Positions 52,292 to 60,748 are shown, counted from the first letter of the stretch. The stretch: 64,000 nt of DNA from Terriglobia bacterium (GCA_020073665.1 JAIQEU010000013.1:62001-126000); one strand, 5' to 3'. The notes: generated from the sequence alone by a model not told the origin. A program made the numbers and translations.

Positions 52292-53413
52292 ATGAGGTCG
52301 TTGTGGTTTCGCGTCGCAGTCGCAGGCCTGACCGCTGTTCTACTAACCCTAATTTTCAGCCCGATGGGTTGGGCTCAAGAAACGCCGGCAGCGGCGCCAG
52401 GCAATAGCGCCCAAGGCGCGCGGGATAAGATCCAATCCTCTTCGGCAGCTGCTTTGGTGCCGGCTGCTCCTGACCCTTCGGAAGGCAGCACCGAAAGTTG
52501 GTCCACGCCTTCCTTGGCTGGCAGCGCTTTGGAGCCAGACGAGCCCTTGCTGGGAGAAAAGGATGACGAGCACGAATTTACCCGGGAGTGGGTTCGAGTG
52601 CAGTGGCGTGCGAACGACCCTATCGACTTGTTCGTCATCCTGCCCAAGGGAGTCAAGAAGCCTCCGGTCATACTGTATTTGTTTAGTTTCCCTTCGGAAG
52701 CAGATCGGTTTGAGAACGATGATTACTGCAAACTCCTGACGAAGGATGGGGTAGCGGCCGTCGGTTTCCTCTCGGCGGTGACCGGAGAGCGCTTTCATCC
52801 GCCTCGACGGCTCAAGGATTGGTTCGTCAGCGAGATGCCCGAGGCGCTGGCCACTTCCGCGCACGACGTGCAGATGATCTTGAATTACCTGCAAAAACGC
52901 GGTGATCTCGATATGGACCGGGTCGGTATGTTCGGGGACGGCTCCGGCGCCAGCATCGCCATCCTCGCTGCCGCTGTGGATCCCCGGATCAAGACGCTGG
53001 ACTTGCTCGATCCCTGGGGCGACTGGCCGGAATGGCTGGCGAATTCCACGCTGGTTCCAGAAAACGAGCGCGCCGATTATGTGAAGGCGGAATTCCTGGA
53101 AAGGCTAGCGCCGCTTGACCCGGTGAAATGGTTCCCAGAGTTGAAGTCGCGCCAGGTGCGTCTGCAAGTGGTAGGCGATATCACGGTCACGCCCAAGACC
53201 GCCATGCAAGCCGTGGCAGCTGCGGCGCCACCTAATGTGAAGGTCGTTCGCTACCCGGATCGCAAGGCGTATTTCCTGCAGGAGGCAACGAGCAGCAAGA
53301 TCTTCGAGTGGATCAAGGGGCAGGTCCAGGCGTCTGGTAGCGCGCATCATCCAAACACTGAGAACGCGGAGAGGTCCAGGTCTGTGAGCAAGGTGGAGGA
53401 AGCGCAGCGCTAG
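52292..53413 (+). CDS. Exported alpha/beta-hydrolase-fold protein
   Basis: A signal peptide (MRSLWFRVAVAGLTAVLLTLIF) precedes a low-complexity linker and an alpha/beta hydrolase domain. RVGMFGDGSGASIAILAAAV has the nucleophile-elbow position GxGxG filled by GDGSG, so the serine would be Ser in G-D-G-S-G, and IKTLDLLDPWGDWPEW and IFEWIKGQV follow. No canonical His motif is certain. ATG 52292 (GAGGG upstream) or ATG 52262 may be the start. It sits on the same strand after the PstS-like gene but past that gene's terminator. Confidence 0.7.
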   Translation: MRSLWFRVAVAGLTAVLLTLIFSPMGWAQETPAAAPGNSAQGARDKIQSSSAAALVPAAPDPSEGSTESWSTPSLAGSALEPDEPLLGEKDDEHEFTREWVRVQWRANDPIDLFVILPKGVKKPPVILYLFSFPSEADRFENDDYCKLLTKDGVAAVGFLSAVTGERFHPPRRLKDWFVSEMPEALATSAHDVQMILNYLQKRGDLDMDRVGMFGDGSGASIAILAAAVDPRIKTLDLLDPWGDWPEWLANSTLVPENERADYVKAEFLERLAPLDPVKWFPELKSRQVRLQVVGDITVTPKTAMQAVAAAAPPNVKVVRYPDRKAYFLQEATSSKIFEWIKGQVQASGSAHHPNTENAERSRSVSKVEEAQR

Positions 53414-53471
53414 AAAACCCGCGAGGTTTTTCTCCGGCCGCTTGTGGAAAAACTCAGGCTGCTCCGCCTAA

Positions 53472-53510
53472 ATTTACACACTGTTCATTTGCCCGTCACT
53501 CCACCGTAAC
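53472..53510 (+). promoter_or_regulatory. PHO-box-like site D
   Basis: ATTTAC, GTTCAT, CGTCAC and CGTAAC start at 53472, 53483, 53494 and 53505. TTACAT (53521-53526) begins 10 bp later. It precedes the TPR gene and PhoB-type regulator. The rest of 53414-53739 shows only a weak hairpin (AAAACC/GGTTTT, 53414-53431). Confidence 0.75.
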
Positions 53511-53739
53511 AGGTGGTTGGTTACATTCTCCCATCGTTTGTAGCAGTTTCTCTGAACCAACCCTTTGGGGTTGTACCCGGCTACATTCCGCCGTCGGCGG
53601 GACCCAGTTGAGATTTGTTTTAGCGGATACCAGACAAGTTGGGAATTCTGTGCTGATGGTGCGGAGTTCCGGCTTCAGGTGTGCAGGCGGATCTCTGGGT
53701 TGCTAAGAGTGAGCAGCAATAGTTCTGCGGAGTGGACGA

Positions 53740-54552
53740 ATGAACCTTCCCCATTTTGAGCGTGCCGTCACACTTTTCGAAGCCGGTGAATTTGAACTGG
53801 CGCTCGAACAATTTCAGCAACTAGCAATCACCACTTCTGACTCCAGCCACAAAGCCAGCCTGCTGGTCGATCAAGCGACCTGCCTCACCGAGATGGGACG
53901 CATCGCTGACGCCAAGCGCTGCCTGGCGGAAGCCAAGCGGCTTACCCGAGATGATCCCAGGGAAGCCATCCTGATCGAACTCAGCCACATCTGCCTGCTC
54001 CTCCGCGAGGATGACCAGCCAGCAGCGCTGGCGCAACTTGGGCGGCTGCTCGAGGAATATGGGGACTGCCTGAGGACGGATGACTTTCATTTCCTGTATC
54101 AGGACATCCAGATGCAACGCGGTTTTCTGCTGATGCAGCTGGATCGCTACCAGGAAGCTCTGCCCATTCTCGAAGAGGTTCGCTCCTTCCAGTCGGGAGG
54201 CGAGATCTGCTGCCACTTGGGGCGCTGCTACCACGGGTTAGGACGCCACCTCTCGGCGCAGCAGCATCTGCTGTTGGCGGCCGAGGCGGGTGTTCCGGAA
54301 GACTGGCAGGCGGCCTTCCATTACTACCTTGGGTGCTCGTACCACGAACTAGGCCAGTTCGCATTAGCCAAGCAACAGTTCCTCTTCTGCATCCAGGCCG
54401 AGGCCGCGGACGCGCCAGCCAAGGTCTATCAGAAGCTGGCGGCTGCCTGCAGCCAACTGGGAGGACACGAAGACGCGGCCCACTATACGCAGTTGGCGTG
54501 CGCGACCGTCTCGACCCAGCGGTTAGCGCACGCCGCCAGTTCGCCGTACTGA
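53740..54552 (+). CDS. TPR-repeat protein
   Basis: A 270-residue cytoplasmic protein built of TPR helices, for example FERAVTLFEAGEFELALEQFQQLA, QATCLTEMGRIADAKRCLAEAKRL and HYYLGCSYHELGQFALAKQQFLFC. Likely an adaptor for protein interaction. It has several cysteines (EICCHLGRCYHG). ATG 53740 has GGAG 8 nt upstream. It is followed at 55 nt by the PhoB-type regulator, so the two probably form an operon under site D. Confidence 0.75.
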   Translation: MNLPHFERAVTLFEAGEFELALEQFQQLAITTSDSSHKASLLVDQATCLTEMGRIADAKRCLAEAKRLTRDDPREAILIELSHICLLLREDDQPAALAQLGRLLEEYGDCLRTDDFHFLYQDIQMQRGFLLMQLDRYQEALPILEEVRSFQSGGEICCHLGRCYHGLGRHLSAQQHLLLAAEAGVPEDWQAAFHYYLGCSYHELGQFALAKQQFLFCIQAEAADAPAKVYQKLAAACSQLGGHEDAAHYTQLACATVSTQRLAHAASSPY

Positions 54553-54607
54553 CCACTACATCGAGGGTGCGAGTGAAACCATGCCAAGACTGAGCCGGGT
54601 GTTTAGA

Positions 54608-55330
54608 ATGCAGACCATCGTCGTCATCGAAAGCGACACCAGCCTTTCGGATTTGTTGCAGCGCTGCTTTGGTGGGACCGATTTCGCGGTGCGGTCATAC
54701 CCGTTGGCCCACGACGTGGTCCAACAGGTGGAGCCGGCCAGCCCGGCGCTGATCATGATTGCAAACACTGTCCCCGATGCGGTCGATCTGTGTCGCCGTA
54801 TCCGCCGCCACCCGCTGCTGGCGAGAACCCCGCTGATCTGCCTGACCGATTCCGCCAACCAGCAGGAGAGCGTCCTGGCCCTGGAAGCCGGCGCCGATGA
54901 TTGCATCGCCCGTGGCCTCACCCCGCACGAGTTGGTAGCTCGCACCAAAGCGGTTTTGCGCCGCTTCTCGCCTCCGGTGTCTCCCCACGCCTATCCCGCG
55001 AATGCCTTGACCCGGCTGGGGGACTTCGAGATCGACAACTCCGCCATGCGCGTCCTGGTCCGGGGCAACGAGGTCACCACCACCACCCTGGAATTTCGCC
55101 TGATTGATTACCTGACGCGCAACCACGGCCGCGTGTTCACCCGCGACGAACTGCTGGACGCAGTGTGGGGCGATACCCGCTTCGTCACTCCGCGCAGCGT
55201 GGATACCTGCATCCGCCGTATCCGCGAAAAAATCGAGCCACAACGGACCGCCCCTACCTACCTCAAGACCATCCGCGGGGTCGGTTACCGTCTGGATGCG
55301 GTCATCAGCGGACACGCGGTAGCCCCGTAG
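54608..55330 (+). CDS. PhoB/OmpR-type response regulator with degenerate receiver
   Basis: The N-terminal receiver reads MQTIVVIESDTSLSDLLQRCF, but the phosphoacceptor strand is PALIMIANTVPDAVDLC, with no Asp at the acceptor place. The acidic pair is also altered (IESD) and the conserved Lys is replaced (ADDCIARGLT). Thr in ICLTDSA is kept. The C-terminal winged-helix is intact: FRLIDYLTRNHGRVFTRDELLDAVWG, VTPRSVDTCIRRIREKIE, TIRGVGYRLD. It is a PhoB/OmpR-class DNA binder probably regulated without phosphorylation. No histidine kinase is adjacent. ATG 54608 begins at the fold; the frame is open from 54581. Confidence 0.88.
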   Translation: MQTIVVIESDTSLSDLLQRCFGGTDFAVRSYPLAHDVVQQVEPASPALIMIANTVPDAVDLCRRIRRHPLLARTPLICLTDSANQQESVLALEAGADDCIARGLTPHELVARTKAVLRRFSPPVSPHAYPANALTRLGDFEIDNSAMRVLVRGNEVTTTTLEFRLIDYLTRNHGRVFTRDELLDAVWGDTRFVTPRSVDTCIRRIREKIEPQRTAPTYLKTIRGVGYRLDAVISGHAVAP

Positions 55331-55362
55331 AGGGCTGCAATACGGAAAGAATTCCGCGGGGA

Positions 55363-55395
55363 GAGACTTACGCCTCTAGGTGGTCATTAAGTCTC
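55363..55395. other. Inverted repeat between the regulator and mnmE
   Basis: GAGACTTA and TAAGTCTC form 8-bp arms with a 17-nt loop between two converging genes. No T-run follows, so this is a possible bidirectional weak terminator. Confidence 0.35.
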
Positions 55396-55419
55396 GCGAA
55401 CCCGGCGTAGGAGCTTGCC

Positions 55420-56790
55420 TTATTTTCCAATGCAGAAGGTGCTGAAAATCAGGTTCAGGATATCGTCGTTGGTGGTGGCGCCGGTAATTTCGTCGAGTGG
55501 GCGCAGGCTGTTGTAGAGATCGAGCAGCAGCATCTCGTGCGGAACCCGATTGTGGACCGCAGCTTCCGCGGCGGTGAGCGCCGTCAGTGCTTCCCGCACC
55601 AGGTTCTGATGGCGCAGGTTGGTGAGGAAGCCGGCTTCGGCCTGGGCGCCGGCTTCTCCGCCCGCGTAGCGGAGGATTTCGGCGCGGAGTTCGGCGATGC
55701 CGCTCCCGGTGAGTGCGGAGGTGCGTACGCTCGACAACCGGGAAATAGGTACGGCAAACTTAGAACTTTCAACGTCTGCCTTATTCGCAACAACGATGGC
55801 CCGCCGTTCGGTCACCTGGTTAACCAGTTCCTGATCTTCGGCCGCAATCGGCTGCGAGCAGTCGAGCACCACCAGCACCAGGTCGGCGTCGGCCAGGGCC
55901 TCCATGGACTTGCGGATGCCGATACTCTCGGCTTCATCGAGGGCGCGGCGGAGGCCTGCCGTGTCCACCAGCTTGACCGGGATGCCGTCCAAAGCGACGG
56001 TTTCGCTCACCAGATCGCGTGTGGTGCCAGGGGTGGCGGTGACGATGGCGCGCTCGCGTTCCACCAGCCGGTTAAACAGGCTCGATTTTCCCACGTTGGG
56101 GCGGCCGACGATTGCCAGGGTCAGGCCTTCGTGCACCAGCTTCCCGTAGGCGAACGAGCCGGCCAGCGCCTCCAGCGGCGTGCGAATGGATGCGATCTGC
56201 TGCAGGATCTGGTCAGAGGGGAGGATGGAGACATCGTCCTCCGCGAAGTCGATGCCCGCTTCGAGCCGCGCGATCAGTTCCACCAGTTTGGTCTTAATGG
56301 GCTGCAAGCGGCGCGAGAGTGCGCCTTCGAGTTGCTGGGCGGCGACCTTGGCCTGGTAAAGCGTCTGGGAGTCGATAAGGTCGCGGACGGCTTCGGCCTG
56401 GGTGAGATCGATGCGCCCGTTGAGAAAGGCGCGCATGGTGAACTCCCCGGGCTCGGCCAGGCGCGCGCCGCGGGCCAGAGCCAGTTCGACGACGTGTCGC
56501 AACACCACGGGCGATCCGTGGGCGGAGATTTCCACGATGTCGTCGGTAGTGTAGGAGTGCGGCTTCTGGAAGTAGGTAACGACGACTTCGTCGATGCGGG
56601 TGGCTGAGCTGGGCTGCTGGTCCGGTTCCAACAGCTCTCCAAAAGCAGCCCGGCCGGGCTCAAGATCGTGCTGCAGGCGCAGCATCGGTTGGGCGATGGC
56701 TCGAGCGTCAGGGCCGGCGAGGCGGACGACACCAATCCCGCCGCGTCCCGGCGGGGTGGCGATGGCGACGATGGTGTCGTCGAGGTTCAC
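55420..56790 (-). CDS. mnmE: tRNA modification GTPase MnmE
   Basis: MnmE (TrmE) forms, with MnmG, the xm5U34 wobble modification of tRNA. The N-terminal [26 protein letters not shown] matches the family. The G domain has [39 protein letters not shown] and VANKAD. The C-terminal FCIGK carries the conserved Cys. The start is GTG 56790, overlapping the preceding gene's stop by 4 nt (GTGA). It lies at the end of the rpmH block, but MnmG is not present here. Confidence 0.97.
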   Translation of the reverse strand: MNLDDTIVAIATPPGRGGIGVVRLAGPDARAIAQPMLRLQHDLEPGRAAFGELLEPDQQPSSATRIDEVVVTYFQKPHSYTTDDIVEISAHGSPVVLRHVVELALARGARLAEPGEFTMRAFLNGRIDLTQAEAVRDLIDSQTLYQAKVAAQQLEGALSRRLQPIKTKLVELIARLEAGIDFAEDDVSILPSDQILQQIASIRTPLEALAGSFAYGKLVHEGLTLAIVGRPNVGKSSLFNRLVERERAIVTATPGTTRDLVSETVALDGIPVKLVDTAGLRRALDEAESIGIRKSMEALADADLVLVVLDCSQPIAAEDQELVNQVTERRAIVVANKADVESSKFAVPISRLSSVRTSALTGSGIAELRAEILRYAGGEAGAQAEAGFLTNLRHQNLVREALTALTAAEAAVHNRVPHEMLLLDLYNSLRPLDEITGATTNDDILNLIFSTFCIGK

Positions 56791-57188
56791 GGACTGATTC
56801 TAGCGGGTTCTTGAGACTGCGAACCGTTCTGGCGGGGTAGGTGCGATTGACACCGACGGTAAACAAAGTAGTAATAAAAAACGGCAGCGAATGGTATCAG
56901 CACGAGGATGAGGAACCAAACGGCTCTCTTCATGAAGTCCGTTTGATCGAAGCTGAAGTACAGCATGCCAACCCAAAGTAAGGCTGACCCGACGATTTCC
57001 GGATACAGAAGGACTCTGACCAGTAGTGCTGCAGACGTAGAGAGCTCGGTGCGGCCCGCAGATGACATTGCGGCATGGATGGCGATTCGAGTGCCAAACC
57101 ATGCGATGACCAGCAACGCAGCAACGAGGTAGGCCCGCTGGGCAGTCTTAGAGAATAGCCAACTTCGGCTTATGGGCAGGACCAGCAT
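56787..57188 (-). CDS. Small four-span membrane protein upstream of mnmE
   Basis: A 133-residue membrane protein with spans at [43 protein letters not shown] and [20 protein letters not shown]. Family not recognised. ATG 57188 is the start, and the stop overlaps the mnmE start by 4 nt, so translation is probably coupled. It is an extra gene inserted between jag and mnmE. Confidence 0.7.
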   Translation of the reverse strand: MLVLPISRSWLFSKTAQRAYLVAALLVIAWFGTRIAIHAAMSSAGRTELSTSAALLVRVLLYPEIVGSALLWVGMLYFSFDQTDFMKRAVWFLILVLIPFAAVFYYYFVYRRCQSHLPRQNGSQSQEPARISP

Positions 57189-57258
57189 CGACCGCCAAGA
57201 TTAGCATGCGCAACACGATTCGGACTGGACGGCCGGGCCTGCTCCCTTACCCGTTGAA

Positions 57259-57795
57259 CTAAGGGATACTCTTACGTACCGGATGACTCGCGGGCTTGTA
57301 GTTCTTAGGATAGACCACCAGTGTGCGACGGCTGCCCTCTCCCTGGCTTTCGGTATACAGGTCGGTCTGTTCGCGCAGCGCCAGGTGAACAATGCGGCGT
57401 TCACGCGACGACATAGGCGCGAACTGGTACGGTGTGCCGCTCTTGCGAACTCTATCCGCAGCCACTCCGGCCGAGAGGCGCAGTTCTTCCAGGCGCATGG
57501 CACGATGGTTCATGCAATCGAAGGAAATCTTCTCGTGCTCGTTGCCGGGCAGGCGAAGCATTTCCAGCGCCAGCAGTTCGATGGCGCGCAGCAGCTCGGC
57601 GCCGCGTTCCAGCAGCAAGCCGGAGTCGGGGCCGGAAAACTCCACCAGGATTTCCGGGCGCTCCCAGTCGCGCTCTTCCTTGAGGGGCGGGTCCACAGTG
57701 ATGCGGTACTTCAGGCGAAGCCCGCCCTGCAGGACCACGCCGCGCAGAAATTCGTTGATCTTGTTGGCGGCGGCGATTTTGTCGGGAATTGGCAT
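57259..57795 (-). CDS. jag: Jag/SpoIIIJ-associated RNA-binding protein with R3H domain
   Basis: MPIPDKIAAANKINEFLRGVVLQGGL and the R3H domain (FAPMSSRERRIVHLALREQTDLYTESQGEGSRRTLVVYP) match the Jag/KhpB family, RNA-binding proteins encoded next to yidC. Between them is a KH-like central part (SFDCMNHRAMRLEELRLSAGVAAD). At 178 residues it is shorter than the two-domain Jag of Firmicutes. ATG 57795 is used. It follows yidC by 128 nt, a gap holding two heptad arrays. Confidence 0.85.
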   Translation of the reverse strand: MPIPDKIAAANKINEFLRGVVLQGGLRLKYRITVDPPLKEERDWERPEILVEFSGPDSGLLLERGAELLRAIELLALEMLRLPGNEHEKISFDCMNHRAMRLEELRLSAGVAADRVRKSGTPYQFAPMSSRERRIVHLALREQTDLYTESQGEGSRRTLVVYPKNYKPASHPVRKSIP

Positions 57796-57802
57796 AGAAA
57801 TC

Positions 57803-57837
57803 AGCTCTTAGCTACTAGCTTTTAGCTCTTAGCTCAC
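57803..57837. repeat. Heptanucleotide array, 5 units AGCTNNN
   Basis: AGCTCTT, AGCTACT, AGCTTTT, AGCTCTT and AGCTCAC follow one another just upstream of the jag start. Confidence 0.75.
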
Positions 57838-57895
57838 TGCACCGGACGAAAGGTCGCAGTCTTACTACCAGCGGCGCCAACCCCAAGCGCACTAG

Positions 57896-57923
57896 CTAAG
57901 AGCTAAAGGCTAAGCGCTAAAAG
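57896..57923. repeat. Heptanucleotide array, 4 units CTAANNG
   Basis: CTAAGAG, CTAAAGG, CTAAGCG and CTAAAAG lead directly into the yidC stop codon (CTA on the plus strand at 57924-57926). The two arrays in this spacer are inverted with respect to each other. Confidence 0.75.
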
Positions 57924-59669
57924 CTACTTGTCTTTCTTTCTCGCGCGTTTCTCCATCAGTTCGCGCATCTCGCGGCCGAGGGCGGTGCGGTTCATCACCG
58001 TCTGTTGCGCCATGGCAATCAGGTTGCCTTCGGACCAGTACAGGCACAGGCCGGCGGCCAGGTTCCAGCTGATCACACCCAGCATGACCGGCATCATGAA
58101 ATTCATCATCTTCTGCTGCGACGGATCCATGCCCGCCTGCGGCGTCATCCGCTGGGTGAGAAACATGGTGATGATAATGCCGATGGGCAGCAGGTGCCAC
58201 GGGTCAGGAGACGAGAGATCGCGGATCCAGAGCCAGGGTGCGTGGCGCAGGTCAATCGCTACTCCGAGCATGCGGTAGTAGGCGAACAGGAACGGCATTT
58301 GGATGATTAGCGGCAGACAGCCGCCGACCGGATTCACTCCCTCCTGCTTGTAGAGCGCGGCTACCTCCTGGTTCATCTCCTGCTTGCGCGGATCGCGCAT
58401 GCTGTACTTCTTGTACTTTTCCTGGATCGACTTGATCTGCGGCGCGACCTTTTGCATCTTGAGCGCAGACTTCATCTGCGAGATGCGCAGCGGCAGCAGG
58501 GCCAAGTTGATGATCAAGGTCTGGATGGCAATGGCCCAACCCCAGTTGTGCACCATGGTTTGGTAGGTCCACCGCAACCAGATGAACAGCGGGCGCGAGA
58601 TCACGCCCAGCCAGCCGAAATCCACCAGTTGGCGCAGGTCCGCATCTACGTTGGCTCCCATGCCGGTGACTGGGACCGACTCGAGCACGCTGAGGACCTT
58701 GGGACCTACAAACAGGCGCCCGACGCTGGGGCCCTTGAGATTGCCCATGGCCGCGCCCAGGACGTCCACCTTTAATGTGTCCTGCGGATTGGGTTTCTGC
58801 AGATCTTTAGGGATATCGATGGCATTGTGCAGCGCGACCATCACGGCATTTTGCGCGTCGTCCGGGAGAAACACGGCGGCGAAGTACTGGTCGGTGAGGC
58901 CACCCCAGTTCAGCGGACCCTTGATGGTGTTTCCACTGCTCACCTTCTTGGTCGAAAGCCGCTCGACGTCGCTGTTGGCCTGGTACGTGACCGTGGCAGC
59001 GGCATAGGAGGCGGCACTGGTTTCGTCGCCGAAGCCGGCGGGCCACATCGGCAACGCGGCAATGTACGCACCTTTGACGATGATCGAGGTTTCGACGCGT
59101 ACCACGTAAGTATGGTCGAAGCGGAAGGTCTTGCGGACATCCATGTCCGGGTCCGCGTATTCGAACGTGATTTCAGCGGGGGCGGTCAGCGTACCCGAAC
59201 CGGAGGCCACGTACAGCGCCGAGTTGAGCTTGTTGCGCTGCGCTTCGTCCCAGGTCCACAGCGAAAGCGGGTAGCCATACCGGTCGGAGGCGGCGCGGTT
59301 CACCAGTTCGAGCGGCTTGCCCTGGTCGTCGTCATATTTCTTCAGGATCCAGGACTTGACTTGGCCACCGCGGTTGGTAAACGTGATGCGGTACAGGTCG
59401 TTCTCGATAACAGTTTCCGCCTCCGCAGTAGCTTGCTTGCTCGCGTTCGTGGACAGCGTTTGCGCTGCCGACGCGGGCGGATTTTGGGCCGCAGGTTGAG
59501 GCTGGGGTTGGGGTTGGGCTTGCGTTTGCGGCGCCGGAGCCTGCGACTGCGGGAAATACTTCTTGAGCAGCGGTTGAAACGCCAGGATCACCAGGAAGGT
59601 AAGCGCGAACACGAGCAACAGTCTGCGCTCCATGCCTGGGTCTTGCTGGGGATTGGGAAATTCTGGCAA
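57924..59669 (-). CDS. yidC: Membrane protein insertase YidC
   Basis: YidC inserts and folds inner-membrane proteins, alone or with SecYEG. The N-terminal span MERRLLLVFALTFLVILAFQPLLKK is followed by the Gln/Pro-rich linker (QAPAPQTQAQPQPQPQPAAQ), the large periplasmic domain, and the conserved 60KD_IMP core: NWGWAIAIQTLIINLALLPLRISQMKSALKMQ, VNPVGGCLPLIIQMPFLFAYYRML and WNLAAGLCLYWSEGNLIAMAQQ. It has 581 residues, normal for Gram-negatives. TTG 59669 is the start, with AGGA upstream. The spacing to yidD is 13 nt. Confidence 0.97.
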   Translation of the reverse strand: MPEFPNPQQDPGMERRLLLVFALTFLVILAFQPLLKKYFPQSQAPAPQTQAQPQPQPQPAAQNPPASAAQTLSTNASKQATAEAETVIENDLYRITFTNRGGQVKSWILKKYDDDQGKPLELVNRAASDRYGYPLSLWTWDEAQRNKLNSALYVASGSGTLTAPAEITFEYADPDMDVRKTFRFDHTYVVRVETSIIVKGAYIAALPMWPAGFGDETSAASYAAATVTYQANSDVERLSTKKVSSGNTIKGPLNWGGLTDQYFAAVFLPDDAQNAVMVALHNAIDIPKDLQKPNPQDTLKVDVLGAAMGNLKGPSVGRLFVGPKVLSVLESVPVTGMGANVDADLRQLVDFGWLGVISRPLFIWLRWTYQTMVHNWGWAIAIQTLIINLALLPLRISQMKSALKMQKVAPQIKSIQEKYKKYSMRDPRKQEMNQEVAALYKQEGVNPVGGCLPLIIQMPFLFAYYRMLGVAIDLRHAPWLWIRDLSSPDPWHLLPIGIIITMFLTQRMTPQAGMDPSQQKMMNFMMPVMLGVISWNLAAGLCLYWSEGNLIAMAQQTVMNRTALGREMRELMEKRARKKDK

Positions 59670-59682
59670 ATTTTTATCCTGC

Positions 59683-59952
59683 TTATTTCAGTTCCATGGT
59701 GCGGCACAGCGACGCAACCGTTGCGTCTTTACGAGGCGGGGCTACCACCGGGTCGTAACCGCCCTTGGCAAAAGGATGACAGCGAAGCAGCCGCCAGATC
59801 GCGAGCGTTGCGCCGCGCAGCGCGCCGCAACGGTCCACTGCTTCCATGGCGTACTCGGAACAGCTCGGCACGTACCGGCAGGCCGGCGGAAACAGGGGCG
59901 ATATCGCCCACTTGTATGCGCGTAGCAACCCCAGCACGAATTTCCTGGCCAT
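59683..59952 (-). CDS. yidD: Membrane protein insertion efficiency factor YidD
   Basis: YidD is a small amphipathic protein that aids YidC. FVLGLLRAYKWAISPLFPPACRYVPSCSEYAMEAV has the family signature YKxxISPxxPPxCRYxPTCSxYA, and GATLAIWRLLRCHPFAKGGYDPV the second one. ATG 59952 gives the usual start MARKF; GTG 59961 is also in frame. Spacing to rnpA is 12 nt, so an operon. Confidence 0.95.
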   Translation of the reverse strand: MARKFVLGLLRAYKWAISPLFPPACRYVPSCSEYAMEAVDRCGALRGATLAIWRLLRCHPFAKGGYDPVVAPPRKDATVASLCRTMELK

Positions 59953-59964
59953 CTGGTTCACCAG

Positions 59965-60384
59965 CTACTCTCGGCCGCGCGGTTTCTCCAGCCACTTCTG
60001 GATGACTTCAAACGCCCGCCTGACCTCATTTTGTATGTCTGCGAACTCCGCCGTCAGCAGCGACTTTTTCGGGTTGATCACCACGTCCACCGGGATGCTG
60101 GCCGCCGGCCGCTGCAGCCGGACCGCCTCGCGCAGGCGCCGCTTCATCCGGTTGCGAACCACCGCACCGCCCAACACGCGTCCCACGGTGAACCCTACCC
60201 GCAGGGTGCCGCCTTCGGTCCGCCGCAAAAAGAACACGGTCATGTGGGTGGCGAAATGCCGCCGCCCTTGCTTGTACACGCGTTCAAAGTCGGCATGCCG
60301 CAGCAGGCGAGCGCTGCGCGGAAATCTGGCCGGCTTTCCTGAGCCGGGCAGTTGGGTACGGCCATTCGGAGCGAAAGCGCTCAC
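59965..60384 (-). CDS. rnpA: Ribonuclease P protein component
   Basis: RnpA is the basic subunit of RNase P, which matures tRNA 5' ends. RLLRHADFERVYKQGRRHFATHMTVFFL and FTVGRVLGGAVVRNRMKRRLREAVRL (the RNR motif with RNRMKRRLRE) are diagnostic. It has 139 residues; GTG 60384 is the start, about 54 nt downstream of rpmH. In the operon order rpmH-rnpA-yidD-yidC. Confidence 0.96.
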   Translation of the reverse strand: MSAFAPNGRTQLPGSGKPARFPRSARLLRHADFERVYKQGRRHFATHMTVFFLRRTEGGTLRVGFTVGRVLGGAVVRNRMKRRLREAVRLQRPAASIPVDVVINPKKSLLTAEFADIQNEVRRAFEVIQKWLEKPRGRE

Positions 60385-60438
60385 AACTCACAATCCAGAC
60401 TCAGGTTGCGGACTCCGCCACTTCCGGAAAAGGGGGAC

Positions 60439-60594
60439 TTATTCACGAAAACCGGGTTTCACCGACACCCGCTTGCGACCCTTGGCCCGCCGCCGCGAGA
60501 TCACCGCGCGACCCGCCTTGGTCTTCATGCGGGTACGAAATCCGTGCGTCTTCGAGCGGTGACGCCGGTTGGGTTGGAATGTGCGCTTGGGCAT
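60439..60594 (-). CDS. rpmH: 50S ribosomal protein L34
   Basis: [20 protein letters not shown], then [20 protein letters not shown] and [11 protein letters not shown]: 51 residues, the full L34 family pattern. ATG 60594 follows AGGAGCAGG. Being shorter than 60 codons it is easily missed. It heads the rpmH-rnpA-yidD-yidC-jag-mnmE block. Confidence 0.98.
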   Translation of the reverse strand: MPKRTFQPNRRHRSKTHGFRTRMKTKAGRAVISRRRAKGRKRVSVKPGFRE

Positions 60595-60642
60595 GAAAAA
60601 CACCTGCTCCTAGTCAGAAAGATAGCGTAAAGGCAAACCAGA

Positions 60643-60672
60643 AGTATAAATGACCGGACGCGGACCGGCAAA
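60643..60672 (-). promoter_or_regulatory. Possible rpmH promoter
   Basis: On the minus strand TTTGCC (60672-60667) and TATACT (60648-60643) are spaced by 18 bp, about 50 nt ahead of rpmH. Confidence 0.4.
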
Positions 60673-60748
60673 CGGACTTCGGGGAGCCCCACAGAGCCCT
60701 CCTGCTGTCCCACATAGGAATCCCGACCCAACGTTATCAGATCAACAA

